Source of the DNA: Chryseobacterium capnotolerans | GTDB taxonomy: Bacteria > Bacteroidota > Bacteroidia > Flavobacteriales > Weeksellaceae | Assembly: GCF_021278965.1 (NCBI RefSeq) | Contig: NZ_CP065589.1 | Location: forward strand, 3,787,001 to 3,851,000 | Direction: 5' to 3' | DNA: 64,000 nucleotides | Shown: positions 35,005 to 45,100 of the stretch, piece by piece | Layout: each line of letters begins with the position of its first letter | How positions within the stretch are numbered: the first letter of the stretch is position 1 | The notes under the pieces: model-generated | What the model was told of the DNA's origin: nothing | The model's database searches: none | Seen by the model: only the letters and a program-made list of their open reading frames with translations | Translations under genes and position numbers: made by a program

Positions 35005-35835
35005 ATGATGTTCGGTATCAAAAAAGTTCTTATCATATTAAGTATAACAGGCTGTTTGGGAAGCCTTGTAAAAGCACAGATCAGCCCCCCCGGTTTAGGA
35101 GATGCTAAGACCGCATTTTGGTCTGCATTTGGAGTGAAACGTAATCTGGATTCTTTGGGAAAGAAGCAGACTATGAGCTATATTGCCATAGGACGTAAAA
35201 GCAGTCCGGATAACAATAATTTATTTGCGAAGCAGGCTATTTTTGTATTAAACCACGAGTTTTATCATTCTTTTGCTCCTCACCAGCAATACAGCTATGC
35301 ACTAAGCTACCGGCGACAGCCTGAATATGAAAAAGAAGCCCCTTACGACAAGGAAGGTATAGAACAGGAGTTCAGAGTGTATGGAAGGTATGCTTATACT
35401 TTTGATCTTGGGAAAAAACTAAAGCTTAAAAATACAGTCCGCCAGGAATTCAGAAAGTTTTTTGACGCTGACTTTCATAAAGTGGATGAAGATTTTCAAT
35501 TAAGAACCCGTATCAAAAGCCAGTTAACGTACAATTTATCTCCTAAGAACAATCAGAAACTGGCATTGAGTGCTGAGGCTTTGTTTTCCATCAGCCACCT
35601 CAACGAGCACGAACAGCATTGGAATTCTTTTGGATATCGGGAACTAAGACTTTCTGCTTACTATATGTTCAATATTCCCAATTCTCCTTTTACTGTAGAT
35701 ATTGGCTATATGAATGATTTGATCAGAGACAGCCAAAGTATTCACCATGGTGGCGTTCATTATATTGCGGCAGACCTCATCTGGAATATTCCTTACAAAA
35801 AGAGAGATACGACGGACCAAGACCACCTTGACTAA
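35005..35835 (+). CDS. DUF2490 family outer-membrane beta-barrel protein
   Basis: 276 residues. A signal peptide (KKVLIILSITGCLGSLVKAQ) is followed by aromatic-rich alternating strands such as YSYALSYRRQPEYE, FRVYGRYAYTFDL and LRLSAYYMFNI, ending DLIWNIPYKKRD. The DUF2490 pattern of paired strands with 'E-F-R-x-x-x' positions is clear, as in small outer-membrane barrels of Bacteroidota. No enzymatic motif is evident. It is monocistronic, with a terminator right after. Confidence 0.85.
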   Translation: MMFGIKKVLIILSITGCLGSLVKAQISPPGLGDAKTAFWSAFGVKRNLDSLGKKQTMSYIAIGRKSSPDNNNLFAKQAIFVLNHEFYHSFAPHQQYSYALSYRRQPEYEKEAPYDKEGIEQEFRVYGRYAYTFDLGKKLKLKNTVRQEFRKFFDADFHKVDEDFQLRTRIKSQLTYNLSPKNNQKLALSAEALFSISHLNEHEQHWNSFGYRELRLSAYYMFNIPNSPFTVDIGYMNDLIRDSQSIHHGGVHYIAADLIWNIPYKKRDTTDQDHLD

Positions 35836-35844
35836 AATAAATTA

Positions 35845-35875
35845 AAAATCCCAGTCTATTACCAGCTGGGATTTT
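35845..35875 (+). terminator. Terminator of the DUF2490 gene
   Basis: A 10-bp perfect stem (AAAATCCCAG 35845-35854 with 35866-35875), with T-rich flanks on the 3' side. Confidence 0.82.
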
Positions 35876-35932
35876 CGTTGGAAAATATAGGATTCTCCGC
35901 AATATAATTAAGTATGAATGTGGTGTGAAATT

Positions 35933-36628
35933 TTAGTTGCACAGGGTCAGAAACTGACGGCTCATCTGCACTTTGAATTTTGCTTCGGCTTTGGACTGCG
36001 CATAAATAGTATGCTCAAAAGCCTGAATTGTTTTCAATTTCTGATCGATAAACGCTGCGATCTGCACTACGGAAAAGATAAAATCTCTGTACAAGGCCAT
36101 ATCTACAGTCTGTCCAAAATACGGAAGATAGGCTTTAAGGAAAGGAATGGTCCTCTGATGTCTGTTATAACTAACACAATATCCAATACCTTCTCTGGAA
36201 GTCACAATATCATAATCATTGATGTAATCCAGGATATTTTTATTGCCGCTCAGGGCTTCTTTATTTTTTGTGCAATACCTGTTGATCTTATCCAGAATAT
36301 GTTGAGCATATTCCATCATAGAAATACTTTTCCATTCAAAAACATGATTCATTCCTTTTTTGGATGATGCTCCATTCTCGCAGCCTGTGCAGAAAGAGAG
36401 CCCAATCTTTTCATGATAAGGAAAGAAACAGTCTTTGATTTCAATGGTGGCATCTGCCTGCAGGCTGTCATCAGCAAAATTGTAGTAGAGATAAGGGCTA
36501 TACATCGCTGCTAAGGCTTTCAGGTAGTCTGCCTCACTAGCATTATGATATTCTTCAAACCATTTTTCAAGATGATCATAATAATGGTCTTCAAAGTCGG
36601 TAAAGTGTAAGTAAAGTGGCAATTCCAT
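35933..36628 (-). CDS. Hypothetical cytoplasmic protein
   Basis: 231 residues from the ATG at 36628 (MELPLYLHFTDFEDHYYDHL). A TTG start at 36652 would lie inside the promoter box, so I prefer 36628. There is no signal peptide or membrane helix. Notable pieces are FCTGCENGASSKKGMNHVF (a CxxC) and GIGYCVSYNRHQRTIPFL. I do not recognise the family. Its promoter is closely related to one 14 kb away (see 50740-50777), which suggests co-regulation with the RHS operon. Confidence 0.75.
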   Translation of the reverse strand: MELPLYLHFTDFEDHYYDHLEKWFEEYHNASEADYLKALAAMYSPYLYYNFADDSLQADATIEIKDCFFPYHEKIGLSFCTGCENGASSKKGMNHVFEWKSISMMEYAQHILDKINRYCTKNKEALSGNKNILDYINDYDIVTSREGIGYCVSYNRHQRTIPFLKAYLPYFGQTVDMALYRDFIFSVVQIAAFIDQKLKTIQAFEHTIYAQSKAEAKFKVQMSRQFLTLCN

Positions 36629-36648
36629 AGCTCTGTAATTTTGATATG

Positions 36649-36686
36649 ACAAAGCTATTATGGTAAAGCGACAAAACTTGACGCAT
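36649..36686 (-). promoter_or_regulatory. Promoter with conserved upstream element (copy 1)
   Basis: Read leftward, the -7 box is TAGCTTTG (36650-36657), preceded by CGTCAAGTTTTGTCGC. By eye 31 of 38 positions match the region at 50740-50777. Sequence conservation over a whole promoter region suggests a shared regulator site rather than only the sigma-factor elements. Confidence 0.65.
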
Positions 36687-36929
36687 TATATTTTTATTTA
36701 AAAAAGGAGAATAGAGAAATGAAATCATGGACAGCAGTCTGCAGCCGGAAATCCTGAGCAAGTGAATGTCAAGCTTTGCAAGTGAATGGTGAATAGCTGT
36801 TGACTATTCCCTCAACCGGCAACATTAAACTTTAAACCTTGAACTTTAAACATCAATGCTGAATCCCCTTTATCTCCAAAAACTGACAAGCAAAGCGAAT
36901 TGACCATTCACTGTTGACCTATCTCTTCC
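36687..36929. other. Intergenic stretch with short repeats
   Basis: About 240 bp with no ORF of note. It holds two copies of GCAAGTGAATG (from 36759 and from 36779) and a tandem-like AACTTTAAAC (about 36830 and 36841), in a low-complexity arrangement common in flavobacterial intergenic DNA. Confidence 0.45.
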
Positions 36930-38462
36930 CTATTTGTCATAATTTTTCATCATAAACTCAAAATAGTGGATCATTTTCAGATAGTTTTCTATGCTGAGAT
37001 ATTCGTTGGTACTGTGAATGCTTTGCTGTTCTGCACTGTTGATTCTGATCGGCATGAATCTGTAGACATTTTTGCTTACAATTTCGTATTTACCGGCATC
37101 GGTTCCGGCCATTGTAAGATATGGTGAAACAATGGCTTCAGGATAAATTTCTTTTACTCCAGCTTCAATCAGTTTGAACGCTTTGGTATTGGATGAAGAT
37201 ATAGCAGAAGCTTCTCTTGTATTGTCTATTTCTTCTACTTCAACATCAAAACCTTTGGTTGCTTTGGCAATATGATCCCTAACATCTTTTACTGTATTTC
37301 CTGGCAGGAGTCTGAAATTAACCACAAATTCCACTTCAGGAGAAAGTACGTTGGTTCCGTCACTTCCTTTCATCATTGTTAATGCCGTTGTAGTTCTTAC
37401 CAATGCATTGGTTGTATTGCTTTTGGTGAGTTGTGAGATTAATACCGGTTTTAAAAGCCATTGATTAGCCAAAGCTAATCTTGTCGTAAAAGGCATTGCT
37501 CCGCCAATATTATCAAAAAATTCTTTTACTAATGGAGTGATAACTGGCTTCATCTGATCATCTTCCAGCCTTTGCATAATGACAGCAGCTTTTCCAATAG
37601 CACTTTCCATAGGCGGCATTGATGAATGCCCGCCCAGCCCTTTTACTTTTATTTTGGCAGAAAGAAACCCTTTTTCAGCACATCCTACTACTGCAACGTC
37701 AGCATCTACTCCGGCTACATTGCCTTTTCTCATGATCAATCCGCCTTCATCATATACTGCATCGAATTTCAGACCTTTTTTCTTAAAATAATTGGCAATC
37801 TGAATGGCTCCATTCTTTCCGCCCACTTCTTCATCAAAACCAAAAGCTAAATAGATATCTCTTTGAGGGATCTGTTTGCTCTTAATGAGATTATTCATAG
37901 ATTCCATCAAGGAGAAAAGCATTCCTTTCATATCTATCGCTCCTCGTCCATAAATTCTTCCGTTAGCTACAGCCCCTGAGAAAGGGGCAAAATCCCAATC
38001 TTCAGCAACTTTAGCAACAGGTTCTGACGGTTTATCATCCGGTCTGAAAACATTTTCAGCGGTATTTTTAATATCTGCATCTCCCGGCGGCACTACATCC
38101 ATATGGGATAGAAACAATATCGGTTCTAATTTGGGGTTACTTCCTTTTAGCCTGAAAACCAGACCATATTTATTGACCTCTACATTTTCGGTATTTTGAT
38201 ATACCAATGGATAGGTGGCTTTTAAGTATTCTTTAAACCGATCAAAAGGTTCATAATTAAATTCTCCCAGACTTCCTGTAGAAACCGTAGGAATCTTTAT
38301 TCCTCCTGAAAATCTTGATACAGCAGAGTCATTTTTTGCTGGTTTCCAGCCTTCCCCGGCACCTGACGGATTTTTCTTAAAAGGATAAGTGTAAGTTTTC
38401 ACCAAGACTACAGCAGCAAGAATAACAAGAATTCCAAGAAGGGTTAAAAGAACTTTTTTCAT
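36930..38462 (-). CDS. M20 family metallopeptidase (PM20D1-like)
   Basis: 510 residues with an N-terminal membrane anchor or signal (LLTLLGILVILAAVVLVKTY). The di-zinc set is visible: FLSHMDVVPPGD (H and D), YGRGAIDMKGM (bridging D), AFGFDEEVGGKNGAI (catalytic E then ligand E), MAGTDAGKY (D) and SIHSTNEYLS (H). Length and insertions resemble the carboxypeptidase/N-acyl amino acid hydrolase subgroup PM20D1, but the substrate is not known. Single gene; no close operon partners. Confidence 0.9.
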   Translation of the reverse strand: MKKVLLTLLGILVILAAVVLVKTYTYPFKKNPSGAGEGWKPAKNDSAVSRFSGGIKIPTVSTGSLGEFNYEPFDRFKEYLKATYPLVYQNTENVEVNKYGLVFRLKGSNPKLEPILFLSHMDVVPPGDADIKNTAENVFRPDDKPSEPVAKVAEDWDFAPFSGAVANGRIYGRGAIDMKGMLFSLMESMNNLIKSKQIPQRDIYLAFGFDEEVGGKNGAIQIANYFKKKGLKFDAVYDEGGLIMRKGNVAGVDADVAVVGCAEKGFLSAKIKVKGLGGHSSMPPMESAIGKAAVIMQRLEDDQMKPVITPLVKEFFDNIGGAMPFTTRLALANQWLLKPVLISQLTKSNTTNALVRTTTALTMMKGSDGTNVLSPEVEFVVNFRLLPGNTVKDVRDHIAKATKGFDVEVEEIDNTREASAISSSNTKAFKLIEAGVKEIYPEAIVSPYLTMAGTDAGKYEIVSKNVYRFMPIRINSAEQQSIHSTNEYLSIENYLKMIHYFEFMMKNYDK

Positions 38463-38544
38463 AGTGAATGGTTTGGTTCTTTAAAGATAGGAAAGTATTT
38501 GCTGATTAACAATTTTAAAGCCCAGGGTTTCAACTATTATCCTA

Positions 38545-38575
38545 TAAAAAAGGCTGCTTCCTCAGAAACAACCTT
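38545..38575 (-). terminator. Terminator of the alpha/beta hydrolase gene
   Basis: Read leftward, an 11-bp stem with two G-T pairs (38565-38575 with 38550-38560) and a 4-base loop is followed by TTTTTTATAG. Confidence 0.75.
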
Positions 38576-38598
38576 AATTTTTAAATAAAAATATACTT

Positions 38599-39729
38599 TT
38601 ACTTACTTCCAACCCAAAATATCCAATGGATAATATCACTCAAAACAAGCTCTGTATTTCCGAAGTTACAATGGTTTTCAGCGTGATCGTTCTTTGTATA
38701 CATTTTATAGGTAAGAGACTTTACATTAGGCAAAGCGTCTATCACCCTTTTGTATAATTCAACGGGGATAAAGTGATCTTCATTGGAACCCAGCAGCAAA
38801 AAGTCCTGGGTAATCTGCGATCCGATACTTTCCATTTCAAAATGCTGAGCTTTTTTAATATAATCATAAGGTGTTTCCACGTTCATACTGAACATTCCGT
38901 GCTGCATCGCCCATTTTACTAGGGGATCAACTTCCATTTTCTTTTGGACAAGCTCATTTACCTTTTCTTTTTCTTCTGCATCCATCAACATTCTTAATTC
39001 CTGAGGAACTTTGGTTAATATAACATCATAAAAACTAGGCATAATTCCCCAAGCCACTACCCTTTTGATACGATTTTCAAATGCTGCAGCTCTCGGTGCC
39101 AACATTCCACCTAAAGACAAACCGATAAGGGTAACATTTTCTAACTGATAAGCATCTAAAAGAGCTTTAATAGGCTTTTCCCATTCATAAGTATAATAAA
39201 TTCCGGATTCTCTTAAAGCACCTCCCTGTCCCGGACCATCAAAAATATATACTGCAATGCCTTCGGATACTAAGCGTTGAACGACCGGTAAAAATTCTTC
39301 CATATAAGAGTCATTTCCTCCATGAATCATCACGGTATCTTTTATTTCCTGTTTAGGAAGACAGATCCAAACGGGCAATTTTCCATTTTCATATTCAACC
39401 TCATCCCTTTTGATCTCATTTTCAAAAATGGTTTTGTGATAGTCGTAAAATAAAGATTTTGATTTGGAATATAATCTCAATTTTTCCGGGGTTCCATCTG
39501 CTTCAAAAAACTCTGCCATTCTATAATACCCAATGGCTTTAGGAATCTGTTTGTTGACTTCTGCTTCTTCAGCCAGAATACTCATTTCCCTTACCCAATC
39601 TTCTGTGGTATTGATTCTGGAGGCTATTGTTCTGATTTCTTCCAGATCTCCATCCCCCCACATTAAGGTTCTGTTCAGTTGAAAATTAAAATTGGCTTCA
39701 TCATGCAATTGATACGTTCCTTTTTTCAT
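38599..39729 (-). CDS. Alpha/beta hydrolase
   Basis: 376 residues from the ATG at 39729 (MKKGTYQLHD). A helical N-terminal part (residues about 1-120) precedes the hydrolase core, which has TVMIHGGNDS (oxyanion strand), GPGQGGALRESG, the nucleophile elbow LIGLSLGGMLAPRAA, the acid strand LLLGSNEDHFIP and the histidine in KNDHAENHCN. The size and extra N-terminal region suit the 2,6-dihydropseudooxynicotine hydrolase/FrsA-like class; the substrate is unknown. It follows a Crp/Fnr regulator by 122 bp and could be its target. Confidence 0.87.
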   Translation of the reverse strand: MKKGTYQLHDEANFNFQLNRTLMWGDGDLEEIRTIASRINTTEDWVREMSILAEEAEVNKQIPKAIGYYRMAEFFEADGTPEKLRLYSKSKSLFYDYHKTIFENEIKRDEVEYENGKLPVWICLPKQEIKDTVMIHGGNDSYMEEFLPVVQRLVSEGIAVYIFDGPGQGGALRESGIYYTYEWEKPIKALLDAYQLENVTLIGLSLGGMLAPRAAAFENRIKRVVAWGIMPSFYDVILTKVPQELRMLMDAEEKEKVNELVQKKMEVDPLVKWAMQHGMFSMNVETPYDYIKKAQHFEMESIGSQITQDFLLLGSNEDHFIPVELYKRVIDALPNVKSLTYKMYTKNDHAENHCNFGNTELVLSDIIHWIFWVGSK

Positions 39730-39851
39730 TATGTTTCTATTTTGGTGAAAAAACGGTATGCTGTCATCTTTCAGCAATACCTTATGAGCTAAACTTTTTT
39801 CGAAATTAGTTTTTACGTTTAGCTTTTCTTTTCACCTGGATTAAAAAAGGA

Positions 39852-40397
39852 TTATTTCTGCTGAGCTCTTACTTTACTCAGTTGCTGTTGTGTCATTCCC
39901 AGATATCCTGCAATATATCCAAGATTAATTCTCTGAAGCCAATCCGGATGGGCAACTACAAAATCATCATAGCGCTGGTCTGTAGTTTTGATCTGAAGAT
40001 CCATCAGCCTGCTGCCCATGGTTATTAAGCTTTCGGCAAACAAATCTTCCATAAACTGCTGTATTTCGGGGCTCTCTGATTTGAGCTGCAGAAGTTGGCG
40101 GTAAGGTAATCTGAATATTTCGCTGTGATCTTCTATCACTTCAATTCCAAATGGAACTGCTTTTCCGGACAGTACACTAGAAAAAAGGGCTATAAAACTC
40201 TGATCCGAACTGATCCAATGGGTATGATCCTGTGCTTTTTCATCATAATAAAAGATTCTGGCAACTCCTTTTTTGATATAAAACAGATCACGGTGAACCT
40301 GATCAATATCCATCACGATCTCTTTTTTCCGATAGATATGGCTATCAAATAAATGCATGAAATTTTCGATGACCTTCAGATTCTTTTCACTGATCAT
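39852..40397 (-). CDS. Crp/Fnr family transcriptional regulator
   Basis: 181 residues from the ATG at 40397 (MISEKNLKVIENFMHLF); an upstream ATG at 40457 adds an unlikely lead. The cyclic-nucleotide-binding-like domain spans about 25-125 (VHRDLFYIKKGVARIFYYD, PFGIEVIEDHSEIFRLPYRQ). The C-terminus (RINLGYIAGYLGMTQQQLSK) is a short HTH, common for Bacteroidota Crp/Fnr proteins. No ligand-binding motif for cAMP is clear. It lies upstream of the alpha/beta hydrolase gene. Confidence 0.87.
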   Translation of the reverse strand: MISEKNLKVIENFMHLFDSHIYRKKEIVMDIDQVHRDLFYIKKGVARIFYYDEKAQDHTHWISSDQSFIALFSSVLSGKAVPFGIEVIEDHSEIFRLPYRQLLQLKSESPEIQQFMEDLFAESLITMGSRLMDLQIKTTDQRYDDFVVAHPDWLQRINLGYIAGYLGMTQQQLSKVRAQQK

Positions 40398-40529
40398 TTT
40401 ATATGCTTTTAATTGAATAATTTTAATCTTAAAGACTGAATATCTCCTTTCATCCATTTACCGGATAAATAGGATTAATCATTAAAATATATTCAGAAGT
40501 GGGGATAAAATCTTAATCAACGAAGGATA

Positions 40530-41294
40530 TTAATTCAATATTCCATTCATTTCAGTTAAAATGACAGGTTTTCCATCGGTGATTAAAATAGTATGTTCAT
40601 GCTGCGCCATATAGCCGCCTTTGTTTCCTACCATTGTCCAGCCGTCTTTCAATTCTACAGCAAGATTTGAAGATGTGGAAATAAATGTTTCAATAGCCAC
40701 CACAGAATTTTTCTTAAAGCGTCTGGTATCAAAACGGTTTTTATAATTCAACAATTCATCAGGCTGTTCGTGTAAACTTCTTCCTACTCCATGCCCGCCA
40801 AGATTTTTAATGACTTTAAAGCCTCTTTTCTTCGCCTCGGTTTCCATCAAGAATCCAATATCAGCTATTTTCACGCCTCCTTTGATGGTATCAATAGCTT
40901 TTTGAAGAATATCCCGGGAAGCATCTACCAATTTTTGATGGTCATGCACATCTTTTCCAATGATGAAAGAACCTCCATTATCAGCCCAATATCCGTTAAG
41001 TTCCGCAGAAACATCAATGTTGATAAGGTCTCCTTCTTGTAAAACCCTTTGATCTGTAGGAATTCCATGGCAAAATTCGTTATCTACACTGATGCAAGTC
41101 CATCCGGGAAATCCATACGTAAGATAAGGTGCGGACTTGGCTCCGAAATCAGCAAGAATTTTAGCTCCATACGCATCAAGTTCTTTTGTAGTCATCCCTG
41201 GCTGGGCATATTGCCTCATCTCTTTCAGGGTATAAGCCACTGCTTCACTCACTTTTTGCATTCCGATTAGCTCTTCATTGTTGGTAATTGACAT
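40530..41294 (-). CDS. map: Methionine aminopeptidase type I
   Basis: 254 residues, standard for type Ia enzymes. The five metal ligands are visible: the two aspartates in DLINIDVSAELNGYWADNGG, the histidine in LGGHGVGRSLHE, and the glutamates in VAIETFIS and AQHEHTIL. It removes N-terminal methionine from nascent proteins. It stands apart from ribosomal-protein genes, and whether it is the only map gene cannot be seen here. Confidence 0.95.
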   Translation of the reverse strand: MSITNNEELIGMQKVSEAVAYTLKEMRQYAQPGMTTKELDAYGAKILADFGAKSAPYLTYGFPGWTCISVDNEFCHGIPTDQRVLQEGDLINIDVSAELNGYWADNGGSFIIGKDVHDHQKLVDASRDILQKAIDTIKGGVKIADIGFLMETEAKKRGFKVIKNLGGHGVGRSLHEQPDELLNYKNRFDTRRFKKNSVVAIETFISTSSNLAVELKDGWTMVGNKGGYMAQHEHTILITDGKPVILTEMNGILN

Positions 41295-41402
41295 GATTTT
41301 ATTTTTGGGTTGGTATGAATTTCAATGCTAAGAAGTGTTAACTACTGAAAAAGACAAAGTTAAAGAATATAAATTTTGTTTTTGAAAATAAGTTGAGACT
41401 AA

Positions 41403-41439
41403 AAAAGCATCTTTGCTCTTGCAGAGGTGCTTTTTATCT
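41403..41439 (+). terminator. Rightward terminator-like hairpin with no obvious gene
   Basis: A 14-bp stem with two G-T pairs (41403-41416 with 41421-41434) and a TCTT loop, followed by TTTT. It is read on the + strand between the map gene and the XRE remnant, so it may be the relic of a lost gene or serve to insulate. Confidence 0.6.
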
Positions 41440-41483
41440 TTTTTGCCTGTTTGAATGTCATTGTTAAATACTACCACACGAAA

Positions 41484-41753
41484 GGATTGTTGCGCCAGCC
41501 AGGGGTTCACGGTGCTGTCATCGGTAGATATGAGCGTTAGGAAGTAAAACCATCTATTGAGATGGCCACGCAGCTGGCAGAAGCCCTGGAAGTGTCTCTG
41601 GATTATCTCGTAGGTTCTACGGATATTATACTGGATAAAAATATTGTCGCTAAAATTTTAGATATACAAAAACTAAAAGAGAAAGACAGACAACATGTCT
41701 TCGCTCTCCTTGATGCGTTCCTTAAACAAACTAAGCTACAAAGCATTTTATAA
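41484..41753 (+). pseudogene. Truncated XRE-type HTH regulator with in-frame stop
   Basis: The frame reads VHGAVIGRYER then a TAG stop (41538-41540), then EVKPSIEMATQLAEALEVSL, DYLVGSTDI and a helical tail ending KQTKLQSIL. The first half of the HTH is absent. The missing residue at the stop is Asp in related proteins (RYERDEVKPS). The gene is therefore broken at least twice, unlike the single-base frameshifts elsewhere. Confidence 0.8.
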
Positions 41754-41757
41754 ACAA

Positions 41758-41780
41758 AAACCCGCTCATTGAGCGGGTTT
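41758..41780. terminator. Terminator after the XRE remnant
   Basis: AAACCCGCTC (41758-41767) pairs with GAGCGGGTTT (41771-41780), loop ATT. It is symmetric enough to also end the leftward RHS operon, whose last gene stops at 41787. Confidence 0.78.
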
Positions 41781-41786
41781 ATTGTT

Positions 41787-42197
41787 TTATATTCTTGTAA
41801 ATTTTAACCGTATAGATTTATAGAAAAATATCCATAATAAAATTACGCTTATTATGATATTGTAGATTCCTAAAATTTTATTGGAAGAAGCATACAAATA
41901 TGTATAAAAACAATATTCAGCTATAAAAAGCAATACTATAGAAAATAAAAACAATATTCCTTTTTTTATTTTCAATGTAAAGTATAGAGGAAAAATAAAA
42001 ACTAATATTAATGGTATCATATATATCAACACATATAAAATATAATTTAACGTAAGTTTAAACATTTCGGTTGATGTTTCTGCATTATTTAATACAATAT
42101 TCTTAAATCTATCCCCTATAAAAGCAAGCAGAGAAAAGAAAATAATGTATTTTATTATTAGATACAAAAAACTATTGGTAAGGGTAATTTTAAACAT
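41787..42197 (-). CDS. Four-helix membrane protein, candidate immunity partner of the RHS protein
   Basis: 136 residues from the ATG at 42197, starting 1 bp after the RHS stop. About four hydrophobic helices are visible, with little else (FLYLIIKYIIFFSLLAFIGD, LTLNYILYVLIYMIPLILVF, FLFSIVLLFIAEYCFYTY, IISVILLWIFFYK). I do not recognise the family. The position directly after the variable C-terminal domain of an RHS protein is where immunity proteins of polymorphic toxins usually lie. This is inference from position only. Confidence 0.72.
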   Translation of the reverse strand: MFKITLTNSFLYLIIKYIIFFSLLAFIGDRFKNIVLNNAETSTEMFKLTLNYILYVLIYMIPLILVFIFPLYFTLKIKKGILFLFSIVLLFIAEYCFYTYLYASSNKILGIYNIIISVILLWIFFYKSIRLKFTRI

Positions 42198-42198
42198 A

Positions 42199-45100
42199 TT
42201 AATTTCTTTTGTAAAATCTTGATGGGTAGTAAGAGTAATCATACACAGCCTGCTTTGTAGAAATAGTTCCTGAACCTACAAATGTAGATGAATATCCCTT
42301 TAGAGGAGCTGCATGAGTTCCAGGAAAAGATGGTTGATTATATTGCATTAATTTAGAAGTATTGCCATTACCAGAAACTGTTAAACTTGCTGAGGGGAAT
42401 ATATTAGTGTATGCATCTACAGAAAGATTACCATTACTGCTGTTATAATTAATATTTAGTTTTTGAGCAACATCAACTATTTTAAACCCAGCTGCATTTA
42501 AACCAACTTCTTCAATTCGAGATACACTTGCATGTTGTTCAAAATTTACATTAATTCCTGTTGAAGTAGTTTTCATATCGAATACATTATTGCTTCCTCC
42601 CTCCCCAGGATAGTACATTCTTGGTTCACCTACCGGAGTTTCACCAGGTTCAGACTTAAAATTTCCAACCAAACTTGTTAATTCACCAGCATCATTTTCT
42701 CTTCCGGTCAATGTTAATGTACTTGTTAATTTAACACCTGATGCGTCCACAATGCCATTTAAAGGTCCATCCCAACTTTTTCCATCAATGTAACTTGTAA
42801 AATTAAAGCTCAATGTTTTTCCTAAATAAGTTTCTCCAGTTTTTGTCGTAGCCTGAGAGTTTGCGTTTTTATCCCAATAAATACTCCCATCTTCTCTTTT
42901 AACAAAATCATTTACTCCTCGTCCATCCGGATCTATAAAACGAATAGGATTATTTACTGCGTAATTATAAGTAGAGTGTCTACGATACTGTTCCGCCAGC
43001 GGATCAACAACTCCCCATCTACCTAAATCCGGCATATACATCCTCGCACCATAATCATACATTCCCGTTTCTTGAAGCTCCTTGCCATTGTACTTGTACT
43101 GATATGCAGAATTTCCAACCGAAGCATTATATCCCTCATGCTTTAATCCAAACGGATAGTAATTACTTTCTTCAATGATCTCTGGTCCTGTAGTTCCTTT
43201 CTGGTAACTCATTCTTACATTTCCTAAATGATCTACATAATTGTAAATATAAGTATTTTTTAAAAAATCATAATATCCTTCTGATGTGGGTACAAATTGT
43301 AAATCCGGTGAAGGTGGTGGGCAATCCAAGCACCCTATTCCTACTCCTTCCAAAACATACTGAAACCCATCCAAATAATCTGTAACGGTTCGGGCAAGAC
43401 TTATAGTTCCCTGCCAGCCTCTTTTATAATAAGAATACACTTTTTTAAGCTTAGCACCATCTGTTCTGTACAAGTAGGAACTAATGCTGCCAAGCGGACT
43501 TTTATTATTATTCTTAGTCACATAGACAGGAAGATTTAAAAAATTATACGTTATTGAACTTATGTTTTTATCTAAATGATCAATCATATTACCATTGGCA
43601 TCATAAGCTATAGGATTACCACCGATAGGATATCCCGAAAAATTTCCAGATGCATCCGATACAGAAGCTAATCTATTACCATTGTATGTATAATACAATT
43701 GATCTATCTGGATAGGATTATTACCATCTGATTGCCCATATCGGTCTAACCGGTTAATATTACCATTAAGATCATATTGCAGCCATTCGTTATAAGCACT
43801 TGTAATTTCTACCGTTGAACCTGGTTTACTATAAACAGCATGAAACATTCTGTTTAGGCTGTCATAATTGTAATTGTACCTTCTATAAATACCATCTTTA
43901 GAGGTTTTCCAATCGATCTCTGCAATATTACCATTGAACCGGCCTATTGTTGATGCTGAATACTCCGGATTGTTATACTTCATTTTATATCCGAACAAAT
44001 CTCCATTAAGGTTCGATGGGTCATTAATCTGAGTCATCCACCCTCTGATATTGTACTTGTAGTCTATGATTTGTAAAGGATTGGCGATATCCGCTCCGCC
44101 CACTTTTTTAGTTTCCAGCTGGGAAAGCTCATTATAGGTATTCTGAGTGAGAATTTCCACAGGATTGGCATCTACCTGGTGTTTATGAACCAAAAGTCTG
44201 TTCTGATGGTCATAGTTAAAAGCTTCCGTAATCAATCTTTCTGTATCTGTTGCCAGCCTTTTATGTCTGGTGACAACAGTTTGAGCTACTCCTGCAAAAT
44301 CCAGTTTGGATTCTGTTTTGGTATATCCTCCAAGGTGATTGATGGAATGGGTGCCAATCACTCTTCCTTTGGTGTCATAATAGCTGTAGTTTTTGGTCCA
44401 GTTGTCATCTTCAATATTTTTTACCAGGCTCATTACAGGAAGTCCCTTGGTACTTTTTCCTTCAGAGGAGACTGTTTCTTTCAAAGTCTCTTCTTGCTGA
44501 ATGCTTGAAGGAAATGGTGGATTAAAGCTATATACTGGATAGGTATCGTAATAATTGACACTTAAAAGCTTAAAGTTAGTTGTAGGATAAGCTTGGTTAC
44601 TTGTATAGAAGATGTCCATTCCACTATTACTCCAACTGTTAGCAGATCTGACTTCGCTATTGGAACCATGTCCTTCTATTGCAGCAGCCTGTTGAATTCT
44701 GCCTGGCTGGCTGTCTACTATTCCTGTATAAATTGGTCTTGAAAACTGGTCATACTTTGTAAACAGCCATTTATCCTGTGACCTTAAGTTGGCATCCTGA
44801 GTAAGAACCAGTCTATCCTGTTTATCATATACCATATATTCCCAGCCTTTTCCCGGGAGCTTCTTTTCTACAAGACGGTTTCTTCCGTCATAGCGATACT
44901 CATAAGCTAAATTTTGCTGATCATCCCATCCCCAGGTTTGTTTTTGGGATAACAAAGGTGGAATTACCCATGCTAATTGATCATACTCATTATAAACATA
45001 ATAGGTATCAGCGTTTTCTGTAGCACTTATTACTTTTCTTACTAATAGAACCTGTCCTTTACCATTTTTAAATTCAATGGTTTTGTTTCCGTCTTCATCG

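Noticed and set aside
41328..41510. A 60-codon leftward ORF upstream of map
   Set aside because: It covers a terminator-like hairpin and the XRE remnant and has no protein features.
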